Below, piece by piece: positions 25,892-32,435 of a stretch of 32,435 bases of DNA; within the stretch, counting starts at the first letter, position 1, and every line of letters starts with the position of its first letter. Origin of the DNA: Actinomycetes bacterium (GTDB lineage: Bacteria; Actinomycetota; Acidimicrobiia; Acidimicrobiales; Acidimicrobiaceae); contig JAJZLS010000074.1 of assembly GCA_021803345.1 (NCBI GenBank), positions 22,259 through 54,693 on the forward strand, written 5' to 3'. The notes beneath the pieces are model-generated. The model ran no database searches and was not told the DNA's origin. It saw only the letters and a program-made list of their open reading frames with translations. The position numbers were made by a program, and so were the translations under genes.

Positions 25892-27132
25892 AAGGCGTAC
25901 CGACGCTAAATAGGCAAAAATCTCTGGTCAAATTCGCCTATCGGGCTATTGACGGACTGGGAAAAGTTGTCACCGGTAGTGAATCTGCTGCATCCGCCGG
26001 TGCCCTTCATGTCGCACTCATTGAGCGGGGACTTGAGCCACTTGAGATCAACCCAAAAAAGAGCATTCTCTCCCTAGAGATTACAAAGAAAAAGGTCCCT
26101 CGAAAAGAGGTAATGAACTTCTCTCGTCAGCTGGGCGTCTTTATTCGGGCTGGTATCCCCATCATGGATGCACTTGAGGTGATCGAGGATGAAACTTCTG
26201 GAAAGATGTTGAAATCAGTGATCCAGGGGCTTATAGAAAGTCTTCACGATGGCGATACTTTTTCTGCGGCAGCATCCAATCATCCTGAGGCATTTCCAAA
26301 TTACTACGTGGGAATTCTAGAATCAGCAGAATTGACAGGGAATCTCGATGTCGTGCTTAACCAGCTGGCAGAGTACATGGACAGGGACCTGAAGGCTAAG
26401 GGAAAGATTACTGCTGCCTTGATATACCCCAGCGTGGTGGCATTCATGTCAGTGGTAACGGTGATAATCCTGGCTGCATTCGTTTTGCCGAGATTCGTAG
26501 TCTTTTTCAAGTCAATGCACGCCAAGCTACCGCTTCCGACCCGAATGCTGCTTGATTTTTCCGGGATGGTATCCCACTGGTGGTATGTCCTATTGTTTAT
26601 TTTCATCACCGTAGTAGGAGGATTTATTTCACTGAGACGCTCTGACAGCGGCAGAGCCAAACTTGACAGCTGGTTACTGAAACTTCCAGTAGTAGGAGAT
26701 GTTTCACAGGTGGCGATCCTCGAGCGAACATGTCGAATCCTGGCCTCTTTGCTCAAAGCTGGTGTGGATCTACCCCGTTCCTTGGCAGTTACAGCCGAGT
26801 CCGCAAATAATGCAGTGTATAAAAATGCATTCGAACTGATCAGGGAAGAAATGATGGAGGGTCAAGGGCTTGCTGCTCCGATAGCGCGCACCGGGCTTTT
26901 CCCGGGCGCGGCCAAACAAATGTTCAGAGTGGGAGAAGAAACTGGAACTCTGGATCAGCAGCTCGAAGTGGCAGCTGAGTACTACAGCCAAGAACTTGAC
27001 ACCAAAGTGGAACGGGTAACCTCGCTTTTTGAGCCCGCCATCATCATCATTATGGGGGTGGTAGTCGGCTTTGTGGCTGTAGCGCTTATTTCAGCCATGT
27101 ATGGAATTTATAATCAGGTCAAAGTGGGATGA
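25888..27132 (+). CDS. pilC: Type IV pilus inner-membrane platform protein PilC
   Basis: The 414-residue protein is a PilC/GspF-family polytopic membrane protein. Two T2SS-F domains are visible. The first is around residues 75-200 (FSRQLGVFIRAGIPIMDALE, then ESAELTGNLDVVLNQLAEYM). The second is around 280-400 (CRILASLLKAGVDLPRSL, then VGEETGTLDQQLEVAAEYY). Hydrophobic segments fall near 195-220, 235-250 and 380-405. It is the platform that connects the PilB and PilT motors to the growing pilus. Its start and stop both overlap neighbouring genes by four bases (ATGA), which shows translational coupling with pilB and the next pilin. Confidence 0.96.
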   Translation: MKGVPTLNRQKSLVKFAYRAIDGLGKVVTGSESAASAGALHVALIERGLEPLEINPKKSILSLEITKKKVPRKEVMNFSRQLGVFIRAGIPIMDALEVIEDETSGKMLKSVIQGLIESLHDGDTFSAAASNHPEAFPNYYVGILESAELTGNLDVVLNQLAEYMDRDLKAKGKITAALIYPSVVAFMSVVTVIILAAFVLPRFVVFFKSMHAKLPLPTRMLLDFSGMVSHWWYVLLFIFITVVGGFISLRRSDSGRAKLDSWLLKLPVVGDVSQVAILERTCRILASLLKAGVDLPRSLAVTAESANNAVYKNAFELIREEMMEGQGLAAPIARTGLFPGAAKQMFRVGEETGTLDQQLEVAAEYYSQELDTKVERVTSLFEPAIIIIMGVVVGFVAVALISAMYGIYNQVKVG

Positions 27133-28676
27133 AACCCTTTCGATCGGCAAAATCGCGGCCGAATCACCGGCATTTTAAAAGACTTCCTGGCGAATTTGCG
27201 GACCCCAACAGGAGCGAGCATGGTTTTACCCTGATAGAGCTTTTGATTGTGGTTGCCATCCTCCCAATGGTGGTAGGTGCGATATCGATGGGAATACTCT
27301 CGGTATTCACCCTCCATACCAGCACCTCAAATCGGATCACAGATTCTGCCAACTCGCAAATACTGTCTGCCTACTACATAAAAGACGTACAAAGTGCCGA
27401 ACAATTGACTACCCAGCCGACCAGTTCTCCAGAGTGCGGCACTGGCAATCAAATTTTGGGACTCGAATGGAATTCCTCTCAAACAGTAGTCTCCTACATT
27501 GTCAGTCCGATCTCCGGAGCAACTACCACATATAATCTGGTACGACAAGAATGCACATTTGGCAATCTTTCAACACCGAGCACCACGACCACTTTGGTTA
27601 CCAATATTTCAGCCAACCAGGCAGCTCCTACAGTCACCTGCTCAACCACCGCAATAAGCTGTGCTTCATCGACAGGCTGGATATCTGCTGCCGGAGTCTC
27701 CTCGGTGACAATAACTGTACTGGAGCTCTCAAGCAACTACAGCTACAGCTTAAGCGCAACTCCCAGGCTTTGGACTTCGCTGAGTGGAGGAGTTCCCACC
27801 GGAGGAGCTCCATATGCTCCTTTTATGGTCCTCGACCCAACTTCCTGCAATGCGTTTCAAGCAGGCCAGGGCACAATAACTATCAATTCCGGTTCAGGGA
27901 CTGGCAATGGAATACTCGGGGTGGAGTCAACTTGCCCAAATACAGTTACAGTTTCAAACGGGGGAACCATAACCGCGTCATCGGTAATCACTGGAGATAC
28001 ACAACTGAATTCAATAGCAGCAAATAGCAAAGCAACGTATCCCTCCACGGAATATTACAACAACCATTTTTCCAATCCTTTCAGTAATCTGACAGCGCCA
28101 AGTGATCCCAGTGGGTCCGATCAATCCTGTACCTCTGCAACCACCACCTCTGGTGGAACCACCACTATCACCTATTCGTGTCCGTCGGGAATTTATGGAA
28201 CGCAGCCTTCCTTTTCAACGTCTTCCAACGTTGTTATCGATTTCACTGGTACCGGGAACTACTGGTTCCAACAGGGTCTCTCAATTCCTAACAACGCTAC
28301 CGTCAATTTTTCAAGCGGCGCATTCATATTCGATGGCACCTCTCCGCTCACCACAGGAAATAATGTCACCGCTAACGGATCCAATGTCCTTCTTTATATC
28401 GGCAGTGGCCCAGTAAATTTAGGGAATAACAACAGTTTCACTCTCTCCTCGCTCTCCGGATATGACGGAGTGGTGATATGGGACTCTGTACAGGGCGGAA
28501 CCGTAACGATCGGCAATAACACCAACGTATCGTCCAATCTTTCTCTCACCGGCGGGATCTACATCCCTTATGGCACCCTAATAACCGGAAGCAACGTCGC
28601 AGTGACTACAACGTTTCTAGAGACTGGAACTGCTTCATTTGGCAACAATATCAACTTGACCATAAATTCACCATGA
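27129..28676 (+). CDS. Large type IV prepilin with predicted beta-helix C-terminal domain
   Basis: The 515-residue protein starts with a 32-residue basic leader and a class III prepilin cleavage site. G32 is followed by FTLIELLIVVAI, with Glu37 at position +5. The helical stalk runs to about residue 90, and a pilin-like globular region to about 215. From about 225 to the end it is rich in Asn, Gly, Ser and Thr with spaced hydrophobic residues (NNATVNFSSGAFIFDG, GNNVTANGSNVLLYIGSG, GYDGVVIWDS, GGIYIPYGTLITGSN). This matches the right-handed beta-helix-like module I know from proteins associated with Tad pili (DUF7305 or TadG-like). It is too big for a major pilin, so a tip or minor pilin with an adhesive role is likely. 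ATGA overlaps occur at both ends. Confidence 0.88.
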   Translation: MKPFRSAKSRPNHRHFKRLPGEFADPNRSEHGFTLIELLIVVAILPMVVGAISMGILSVFTLHTSTSNRITDSANSQILSAYYIKDVQSAEQLTTQPTSSPECGTGNQILGLEWNSSQTVVSYIVSPISGATTTYNLVRQECTFGNLSTPSTTTTLVTNISANQAAPTVTCSTTAISCASSTGWISAAGVSSVTITVLELSSNYSYSLSATPRLWTSLSGGVPTGGAPYAPFMVLDPTSCNAFQAGQGTITINSGSGTGNGILGVESTCPNTVTVSNGGTITASSVITGDTQLNSIAANSKATYPSTEYYNNHFSNPFSNLTAPSDPSGSDQSCTSATTTSGGTTTITYSCPSGIYGTQPSFSTSSNVVIDFTGTGNYWFQQGLSIPNNATVNFSSGAFIFDGTSPLTTGNNVTANGSNVLLYIGSGPVNLGNNNSFTLSSLSGYDGVVIWDSVQGGTVTIGNNTNVSSNLSLTGGIYIPYGTLITGSNVAVTTTFLETGTASFGNNINLTINSP

Positions 28677-29335
28677 ACAAGCGCATTTTGCATCCAGACT
28701 CAATCGTCAAAGCTCTAACCGAGAAACATCAAAAACAATCCGAGGCTGGCGATACCCTGCTAGAAGTTCTGGTGACCTTGGTAGTGATCAGCCTTTGCGT
28801 TGTATCGTTTCTCGTGGCGTTCACAACTGCGATAACTGCGTCAGCCAAGCACCGAACCTTCGTCAGCTTGGACACCGTTCTGCGAACCGTCTCTGAAAAC
28901 ACCATGTCCCAGATCGAACTCCAGGCCAACCCGCTGTTTGCCTCCTGCGCAATACCGTCCACATATCAAAGCCTGAACTTTGGAGTCCCAACCGGCTATA
29001 GCGCAGCTATTACCTCAATCGAGTATTGGAATGGATCCAGTTTCATAACTCAGTGCTCTACCGGATCAACTACTCCTCAGCTTATAAACATATCGGTTAC
29101 AAATTCACTGGCTGTTTCCACAACCATCTCAGTGGTAGTAGATGACCCCGCTTACTCGACCAATATCGCAAATACTGCCAGCCAAATAACCGTTTCAAGT
29201 CAGTCGGTAATCCAAACTCTCAATTTTGTAACCAACTGTAACGCTGGCAGATCATCTAGCAGCGGTCTTGCCTCACCAAGTCAAAAAGGGCTGCCACTCA
29301 CAGCTCACAATTCGCACAAGGTGACCTGGGAGTAA
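28673..29335 (+). CDS. Type IV prepilin-like protein, PilV-type
   Basis: The 220-residue protein has a 26-residue leader ending in EAG, followed by DTLLEVLVTLVVISLCVVSFL. This gives a prepilin cleavage after G26, Glu31 at mature position +5 and a hydrophobic stalk helix. The mature first residue Asp instead of Phe or Met is typical of PilV-like minor pilins in Gram-positive bacteria. The rest is a Ser/Thr-rich beta-type domain with cysteines at C94, C126 and C219. Its ATG overlaps the stop of the large pilin gene. It ends three bases before the PilX-like gene, so the minor pilins form one transcription unit. It probably takes part in the pilus tip complex. Confidence 0.85.
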   Translation: MNKRILHPDSIVKALTEKHQKQSEAGDTLLEVLVTLVVISLCVVSFLVAFTTAITASAKHRTFVSLDTVLRTVSENTMSQIELQANPLFASCAIPSTYQSLNFGVPTGYSAAITSIEYWNGSSFITQCSTGSTTPQLINISVTNSLAVSTTISVVVDDPAYSTNIANTASQITVSSQSVIQTLNFVTNCNAGRSSSSGLASPSQKGLPLTAHNSHKVTWE

Positions 29336-29338
29336 AGC

Positions 29339-30211
29339 ATGACCAGAAAATCCCAAGCTAAGACAACCAGAACATCGCAACAATTCTCCAAACACTTCGG
29401 TGACTTAGGAGGGAGATCCCGCATACTTGATGAGTCAGGGAGTTCTCTTATTCTGGCACTTGTATTTATGATCGTTTCCAGTCTGATAGTGCTTTCACTT
29501 TCGAGTCTGGCCACGAATGATCTAAATAATGCATCTAAGTTCAAATTGGCACAGTCCCGCCAGTCGACAGCAGACAGCGCTGTTGAACTTGCGATCGAAA
29601 AAGTCCGATACAACTTTATGCCGCAAACGCTGAATGCATCTCCTCCTCAGTCCTGCTGGAATTCAGATTCAACCCCTTCTCAAGTCTCGCTAAACAACCA
29701 AAATATCGACGTTTGGTGTAGCACCCGATGGGCTCCACTGAGCACAAAAACCAGGGTGGTCACCTTTTTTGCCTGCCAGAGCACCGTCACCGCAGCTCAA
29801 TGTGGTACAACTCCGCTGCTTTATGTGGTGGTGATATTTGACGACTATCCATCCCCGATTGAACCTATATCAACCGCACAGTGCACAACCACCTGCGGCG
29901 AAAGCATGAACATAAATTCCTGGATATTTGATGACACTCCACCCACTGTTACAACCATCAGCCCCACTTCCGGATCTAGCTCCGGAGGCTCGGGAATGAC
30001 AATTACAGGTACCAACTTTGTCGGCGGAGCAACGGTGCAGTTTGTAAACACCAATCTTTCCAGCAACTCTATTATTCAAGCCACTGGTGTAGCTGTTGTA
30101 AACTCCACAACCATTACCGCAAACTGGCCCGCTCTTTCGAGTAGCTCCTCTTACTACGTCACGGTTACCACGGCTGAAGGAACAAGTCAATATGGACCAA
30201 CCTTTAATTAG
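29339..30211 (+). CDS. PilX-like minor pilin with C-terminal IPT/TIG domain
   Basis: The 290-residue protein has an ESG cleavage-like site at residue 34 followed by SSLILALVFMIVSSLIVLSL. This resembles PilX or GspK proteins, which lack Glu at mature position +5, as here. A stalk helix continues to about residue 90 (STADSAVELAIEKVRYNF is typical of PilX). A cysteine-bearing domain follows, and from about 202 an IPT/TIG immunoglobulin-like fold (PPTVTTISPTSGSSSGG, MTITGTNFVGGATVQF, then YYVTVTTAEGTS). TIG domains occur in surface and adhesion proteins, so surface binding at the pilus tip is inferred. It lies three bases after the PilV-like gene. The next gene is 218 bases away, so the coupled group probably ends here. 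Confidence 0.85.
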   Translation: MTRKSQAKTTRTSQQFSKHFGDLGGRSRILDESGSSLILALVFMIVSSLIVLSLSSLATNDLNNASKFKLAQSRQSTADSAVELAIEKVRYNFMPQTLNASPPQSCWNSDSTPSQVSLNNQNIDVWCSTRWAPLSTKTRVVTFFACQSTVTAAQCGTTPLLYVVVIFDDYPSPIEPISTAQCTTTCGESMNINSWIFDDTPPTVTTISPTSGSSSGGSGMTITGTNFVGGATVQFVNTNLSSNSIIQATGVAVVNSTTITANWPALSSSSSYYVTVTTAEGTSQYGPTFN

Positions 30212-30429
30212 CTGAGGCTAAATATAAAAGTGGCTTATCCAAGTAAGAAAAGTGCACTCCAGCTAGCAAAACTTGATAGTTGCGGATTTCAAAAAAGAAC
30301 CACAAATCAATGCTAAAGAATCATGCGAATGGTGCCGATAGTTGTATATAGTGTGGAAGAGTCGAATTACCTTGAGAAAGAGCACGTTGCGCTGATCAAT
30401 TGGTAGGCCCACCGATGAAAGGTAGAATA

Positions 30430-30882
30430 ATGTTTTCAGCTTACCGCAAGATAATGCAGCGCAGGGCTGCCGAGGAGACAGAGGGTGGTTTCACCCTTAT
30501 AGAACTTCTGATCGTAATTGTGGTACTTGGTATCTTGGCAGCAGTAGTTGTATTTGCCCTGGGTGGCATTACCGGAAAGAGCGCAGTTTCAGCCTGTGAG
30601 GCAGATGGAACTACAATCCAGACTGCATTGGCAGCATTCGCCACCAATAACCCAACCTTAACACCAACTATACCGATGCTGCTGCCTCAAACAGGTAGTA
30701 GTACGACCGTTTCCGATGGTGGCCCTTACCTGCAGTCTTGGCCCAGCAACTTGCCCCACTATGCATATGCGCTTAGCAGCACAGGCCAATTGGAAATTGC
30801 CACCTCGCCTCCTGGCCAAGTAACGAGCGGTTCCGCGTTATCACCATACACAGGTGTAAGCTCCTGCAGCGGGGTTCAGTAG
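30430..30882 (+). CDS. pilA: Type IV major-pilin-like prepilin (PilA-type)
   Basis: From ATG 30430 (AAAGG seven bases upstream) the protein has 150 residues. An alternative ATG at 30415 would add five residues and also has a possible site. The leader of 20 residues ends in GG, followed by FTLIELLIVIVVLGILAAVV, with Glu25 at mature +5. The leader is short enough to be a normal type IVa one. The small C-terminal globular domain has Cys56 and Cys146 that could form the usual disulfide loop. Its size, the canonical processing site and its separate location before pilT suggest the main shaft subunit, unlike the three larger upstream pilins. It probably has its own promoter in the 218-base gap, where TATAGT at 30345 is a possible -10. 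Confidence 0.9.
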   Translation: MFSAYRKIMQRRAAEETEGGFTLIELLIVIVVLGILAAVVVFALGGITGKSAVSACEADGTTIQTALAAFATNNPTLTPTIPMLLPQTGSSTTVSDGGPYLQSWPSNLPHYAYALSSTGQLEIATSPPGQVTSGSALSPYTGVSSCSGVQ

Positions 30883-30941
30883 CCTCAACAATCAAATATG
30901 GATATCGGCTCTACATTATCAACTCTGTAGTGAACCAAGGG

Positions 30942-30947
30942 TATAAA
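30942..30947 (+). promoter_or_regulatory. Candidate -10 (TATAAA) placing a leaderless start at pilT
   Basis: TATAAA ends eight bases before the pilT GTG. No Shine-Dalgarno sequence lies at useful spacing (GTAACTAA precedes the GTG). If the hexamer is a -10, transcription would begin at or next to the start codon. No good -35 is visible, so the support is limited. Confidence 0.3.
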
Positions 30948-30955
30948 GTAACTAA

Positions 30956-32056
30956 GTGACAGCTAATCAGACCTCCAAGATAGACCCATGGCTTCAGATC
31001 CTTTGGGATAGAGGTGGGACAGATCTTCTTCTTTCGGGTGGATCAAGTCCGAGAATACGTGTTGACGGTCAGCTCCTGGCGCTGGAACAGGCTAGTGAGC
31101 TGACCGCTGAACAGATCGATGAAATAGCGATGCCGCTTCTTAGCGAAGAGCAGCTGACCATTTTCAAATCTCAACTTGATGTCGACTTCTCATTCTCGTG
31201 GAATAATCTGGCGCGAATAAGAGGAAGCCTTTTCACCCAACGGGGCCAATCAGCCCTGGCCCTTAGAATCATCCCTTCTAAGATTCCGAGTTTCGAAGAA
31301 CTTGGTCTGCCATATGCTGCCAATCTGGTGGTCGATCAGCCACGGGGTTTCGTCCTGGTCACCGGGCCTACCGGTTCGGGAAAATCCACAACCTTGGCTT
31401 CTATAATCGATAAGATCAATGAAACCAGGGCTTGTCATATATTGACCATCGAAGACCCGGTTGAATACGTGCATAACCACAAAACAGCCGCTGTTTCCCA
31501 GCGTGAAATTGGCCTGGATAGTCCATCGTTTGACAGGGCTCTGCGTTCCGCGCTTAGAGAAGATCCAGATGTTCTTCTGATTGGTGAAATGCGTGACGTG
31601 GAATCGATCCAACTTGCACTGACCATGGCAGAAACCGGGCACCTCGTCTTAGCCACCTTGCACACCAATGACGCCGCACAAGCGGTTGACAGAATAATCG
31701 ACGTATTCCCAGCCGAACGTCAAGAGCAGATTCGGGTTCAGCTATCAGCCTCCCTCAGTACCGTAATTGCCCAGAGGCTTGTGCCGAAGATCGGTGGCGG
31801 CCGCGTGGCTGCATATGAAGTACTTATTGCAACACATTCGGTTAGAAACCTGATTCGTGAAGGTCGCTCCAGTCAACTCAATAATGTGATGTTTACTGGA
31901 ACAAAAGAAGGAATGCAAACACTAGAGAGCAGTCTTGCCAAACTGGTAATTGACGGCACCGTGACATACGAAGATGCCCTCGGTGTTAGCGCACGGCCAA
32001 AAGAACTTGCCCGTCACATGGAGCTTTCAGGCAGATCAACGATAAAGCAGAGATAG
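30956..32056 (+). CDS. pilT: Type IV pilus retraction ATPase PilT
   Basis: The 366-residue protein has the length and motifs of PilT. It has an N-terminal PAS-like domain (GTDLLLSGGSSPRIRVDGQL), Walker A GPTGSGKS at 137-144 and the Asp box IEDPVEYV at 165-172. Walker B EDPDVLLIGEMRD is at 202-214, followed by the His box LATLHTND. SVRNLIREGRSSQL at 295-308 is the PilT-specific AIRNLIRE motif needed for retraction. It lacks the cysteine site of PilB. The start is GTG with no ribosome site, and it may be leaderless. It follows the major-pilin gene by 73 bases. Its presence argues for retractile pili (twitching or DNA uptake). The next ORF begins four bases after its stop. Confidence 0.97.
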   Translation: MTANQTSKIDPWLQILWDRGGTDLLLSGGSSPRIRVDGQLLALEQASELTAEQIDEIAMPLLSEEQLTIFKSQLDVDFSFSWNNLARIRGSLFTQRGQSALALRIIPSKIPSFEELGLPYAANLVVDQPRGFVLVTGPTGSGKSTTLASIIDKINETRACHILTIEDPVEYVHNHKTAAVSQREIGLDSPSFDRALRSALREDPDVLLIGEMRDVESIQLALTMAETGHLVLATLHTNDAAQAVDRIIDVFPAERQEQIRVQLSASLSTVIAQRLVPKIGGGRVAAYEVLIATHSVRNLIREGRSSQLNNVMFTGTKEGMQTLESSLAKLVIDGTVTYEDALGVSARPKELARHMELSGRSTIKQR

Positions 32057-32060
32057 CCAG

Positions 32061-32435
32061 ATGAGTCCAAGGCGGGGTCCGCAGCTCCCCTATTCAACAA
32101 TCTGCGGGGCAACCCCATGGGGAAAACACTGGGTCACAGGGACTGCCAAGATCGGTGGCGCTGTATTTGCCCTTGAGACTCCCAGGCTATACGAATCGTT
32201 CTCGGAGATTCTAAGTGAATCTCCATCGTTCTCGATCGTGGTGGTAAATGCTCCAATAGGGTACACCGATGGTCCGGAATTCGAACCCAGAAGCTGCGAC
32301 ATTGCCTCGAGGGCATTACTTGGCAAAAGAGGATCGACGATAAAAAATGCTCCCAATAGAGCAGTCCTGAATGATCAGACCGGAGAATTGAAAACCCGTC
32401 TGGACGCCGTAGGCCTAAAACTTCTGGCAAGATAT
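32061..32435 (+). CDS. DUF429-like protein (predicted RNase H-fold), 3' end outside window
   Basis: A reading frame opens four bases after pilT at ATG 32061 and stays open for 125 codons to the window edge. The region VVVNAPIGYTDGPEFE, then CDIASRALLGKRGSTI and KNAPNRAVL, matches the DUF429 pattern (DxPIGxxxG-R-xDxxAR-xLGxRxSSVF-xxPxR). The family is predicted to have an RNase H-like fold with no established function. Two expected acidic positions are changed: the N-terminal GVDG motif reads ICGATPWGKHW, and the DxPIG Asp reads NAPIG. The protein may therefore be a divergent or catalytically altered member. The ribosome site is weak; coupling to pilT is likely because of the four-base gap. 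Full-length members have about 220-260 residues. Confidence 0.75.
   Translation, partial: MSPRRGPQLPYSTICGATPWGKHWVTGTAKIGGAVFALETPRLYESFSEILSESPSFSIVVVNAPIGYTDGPEFEPRSCDIASRALLGKRGSTIKNAPNRAVLNDQTGELKTRLDAVGLKLLARY

Noticed and set aside
30208-30221. TTAGC-TGAG-GCTAA hairpin as a terminator after the PilX-like gene
   Set aside because: The stem has only five base pairs, overlaps the stop codon and is followed by A-rich rather than T-rich sequence.

Overview
This window is about 32 kb of bacterial chromosome with near-even base composition, dense genes and no rRNA, tRNA, CRISPR array or complete insertion sequence that I can see. The host is probably a Gram-positive, actinobacterium-like organism, perhaps a moderate-GC acidimicrobial relative. 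The reasons are a lipoprotein with a Ser/Thr-rich linker, frequent GTG/TTG starts, two starts that look leaderless, two 14-helix (DHA2-type) MFS exporters, and a type IV pilus locus with no secretin gene in view. This assignment is inference and is not firm.

Left part (115-16877): a catabolic or redox island, almost all on the minus strand. In order of transcription it holds an isochorismatase-fold amidohydrolase overlapping a PuuE-like polysaccharide deacetylase-family protein. Next comes a molybdenum oxidoreductase operon: a fused 4x[4Fe-4S]/NrfD membrane protein, a Mo-bisPGD catalytic subunit without a Tat signal, and a TorD-like chaperone. A plus-strand LysR regulator diverges from it. 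Then follow a hotdog thioesterase, an MFS exporter, an orphan NMT1-type substrate-binding lipoprotein, an ATP-dependent hydantoinase/oxoprolinase pair (hyuA, hyuB) and a short-chain dehydrogenase. HyuA/HyuB plus a cysteine amidohydrolase with a D-K-C triad resembles the ring-opening and decarbamoylation steps for hydantoin-like compounds. The real substrate is unknown.

Middle part (17538-21016): a minus-strand marR, MFS, dienelactone-hydrolase unit with a perfect dyad just upstream of marR, probably a self-regulated efflux or detoxification operon. It is followed on the plus strand by a cytidylate-kinase-like protein and an MscS-family channel, separated by a 690-base stretch of unclear content.

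Right part (24047-32435): a plus-strand type IV pilus locus. It runs pilB, pilC, a 515-residue prepilin with a predicted beta-helix C-terminus, a PilV-like prepilin, a PilX-like prepilin with an IPT/TIG domain, a major-pilin-like gene and pilT. The first four genes are joined by ATGA stop/start overlaps. A DUF429-like gene follows pilT and runs off the window. The assembly ATPase, platform, retraction ATPase and four pilins are here. The prepilin peptidase and the PilM/N/O alignment proteins are not.
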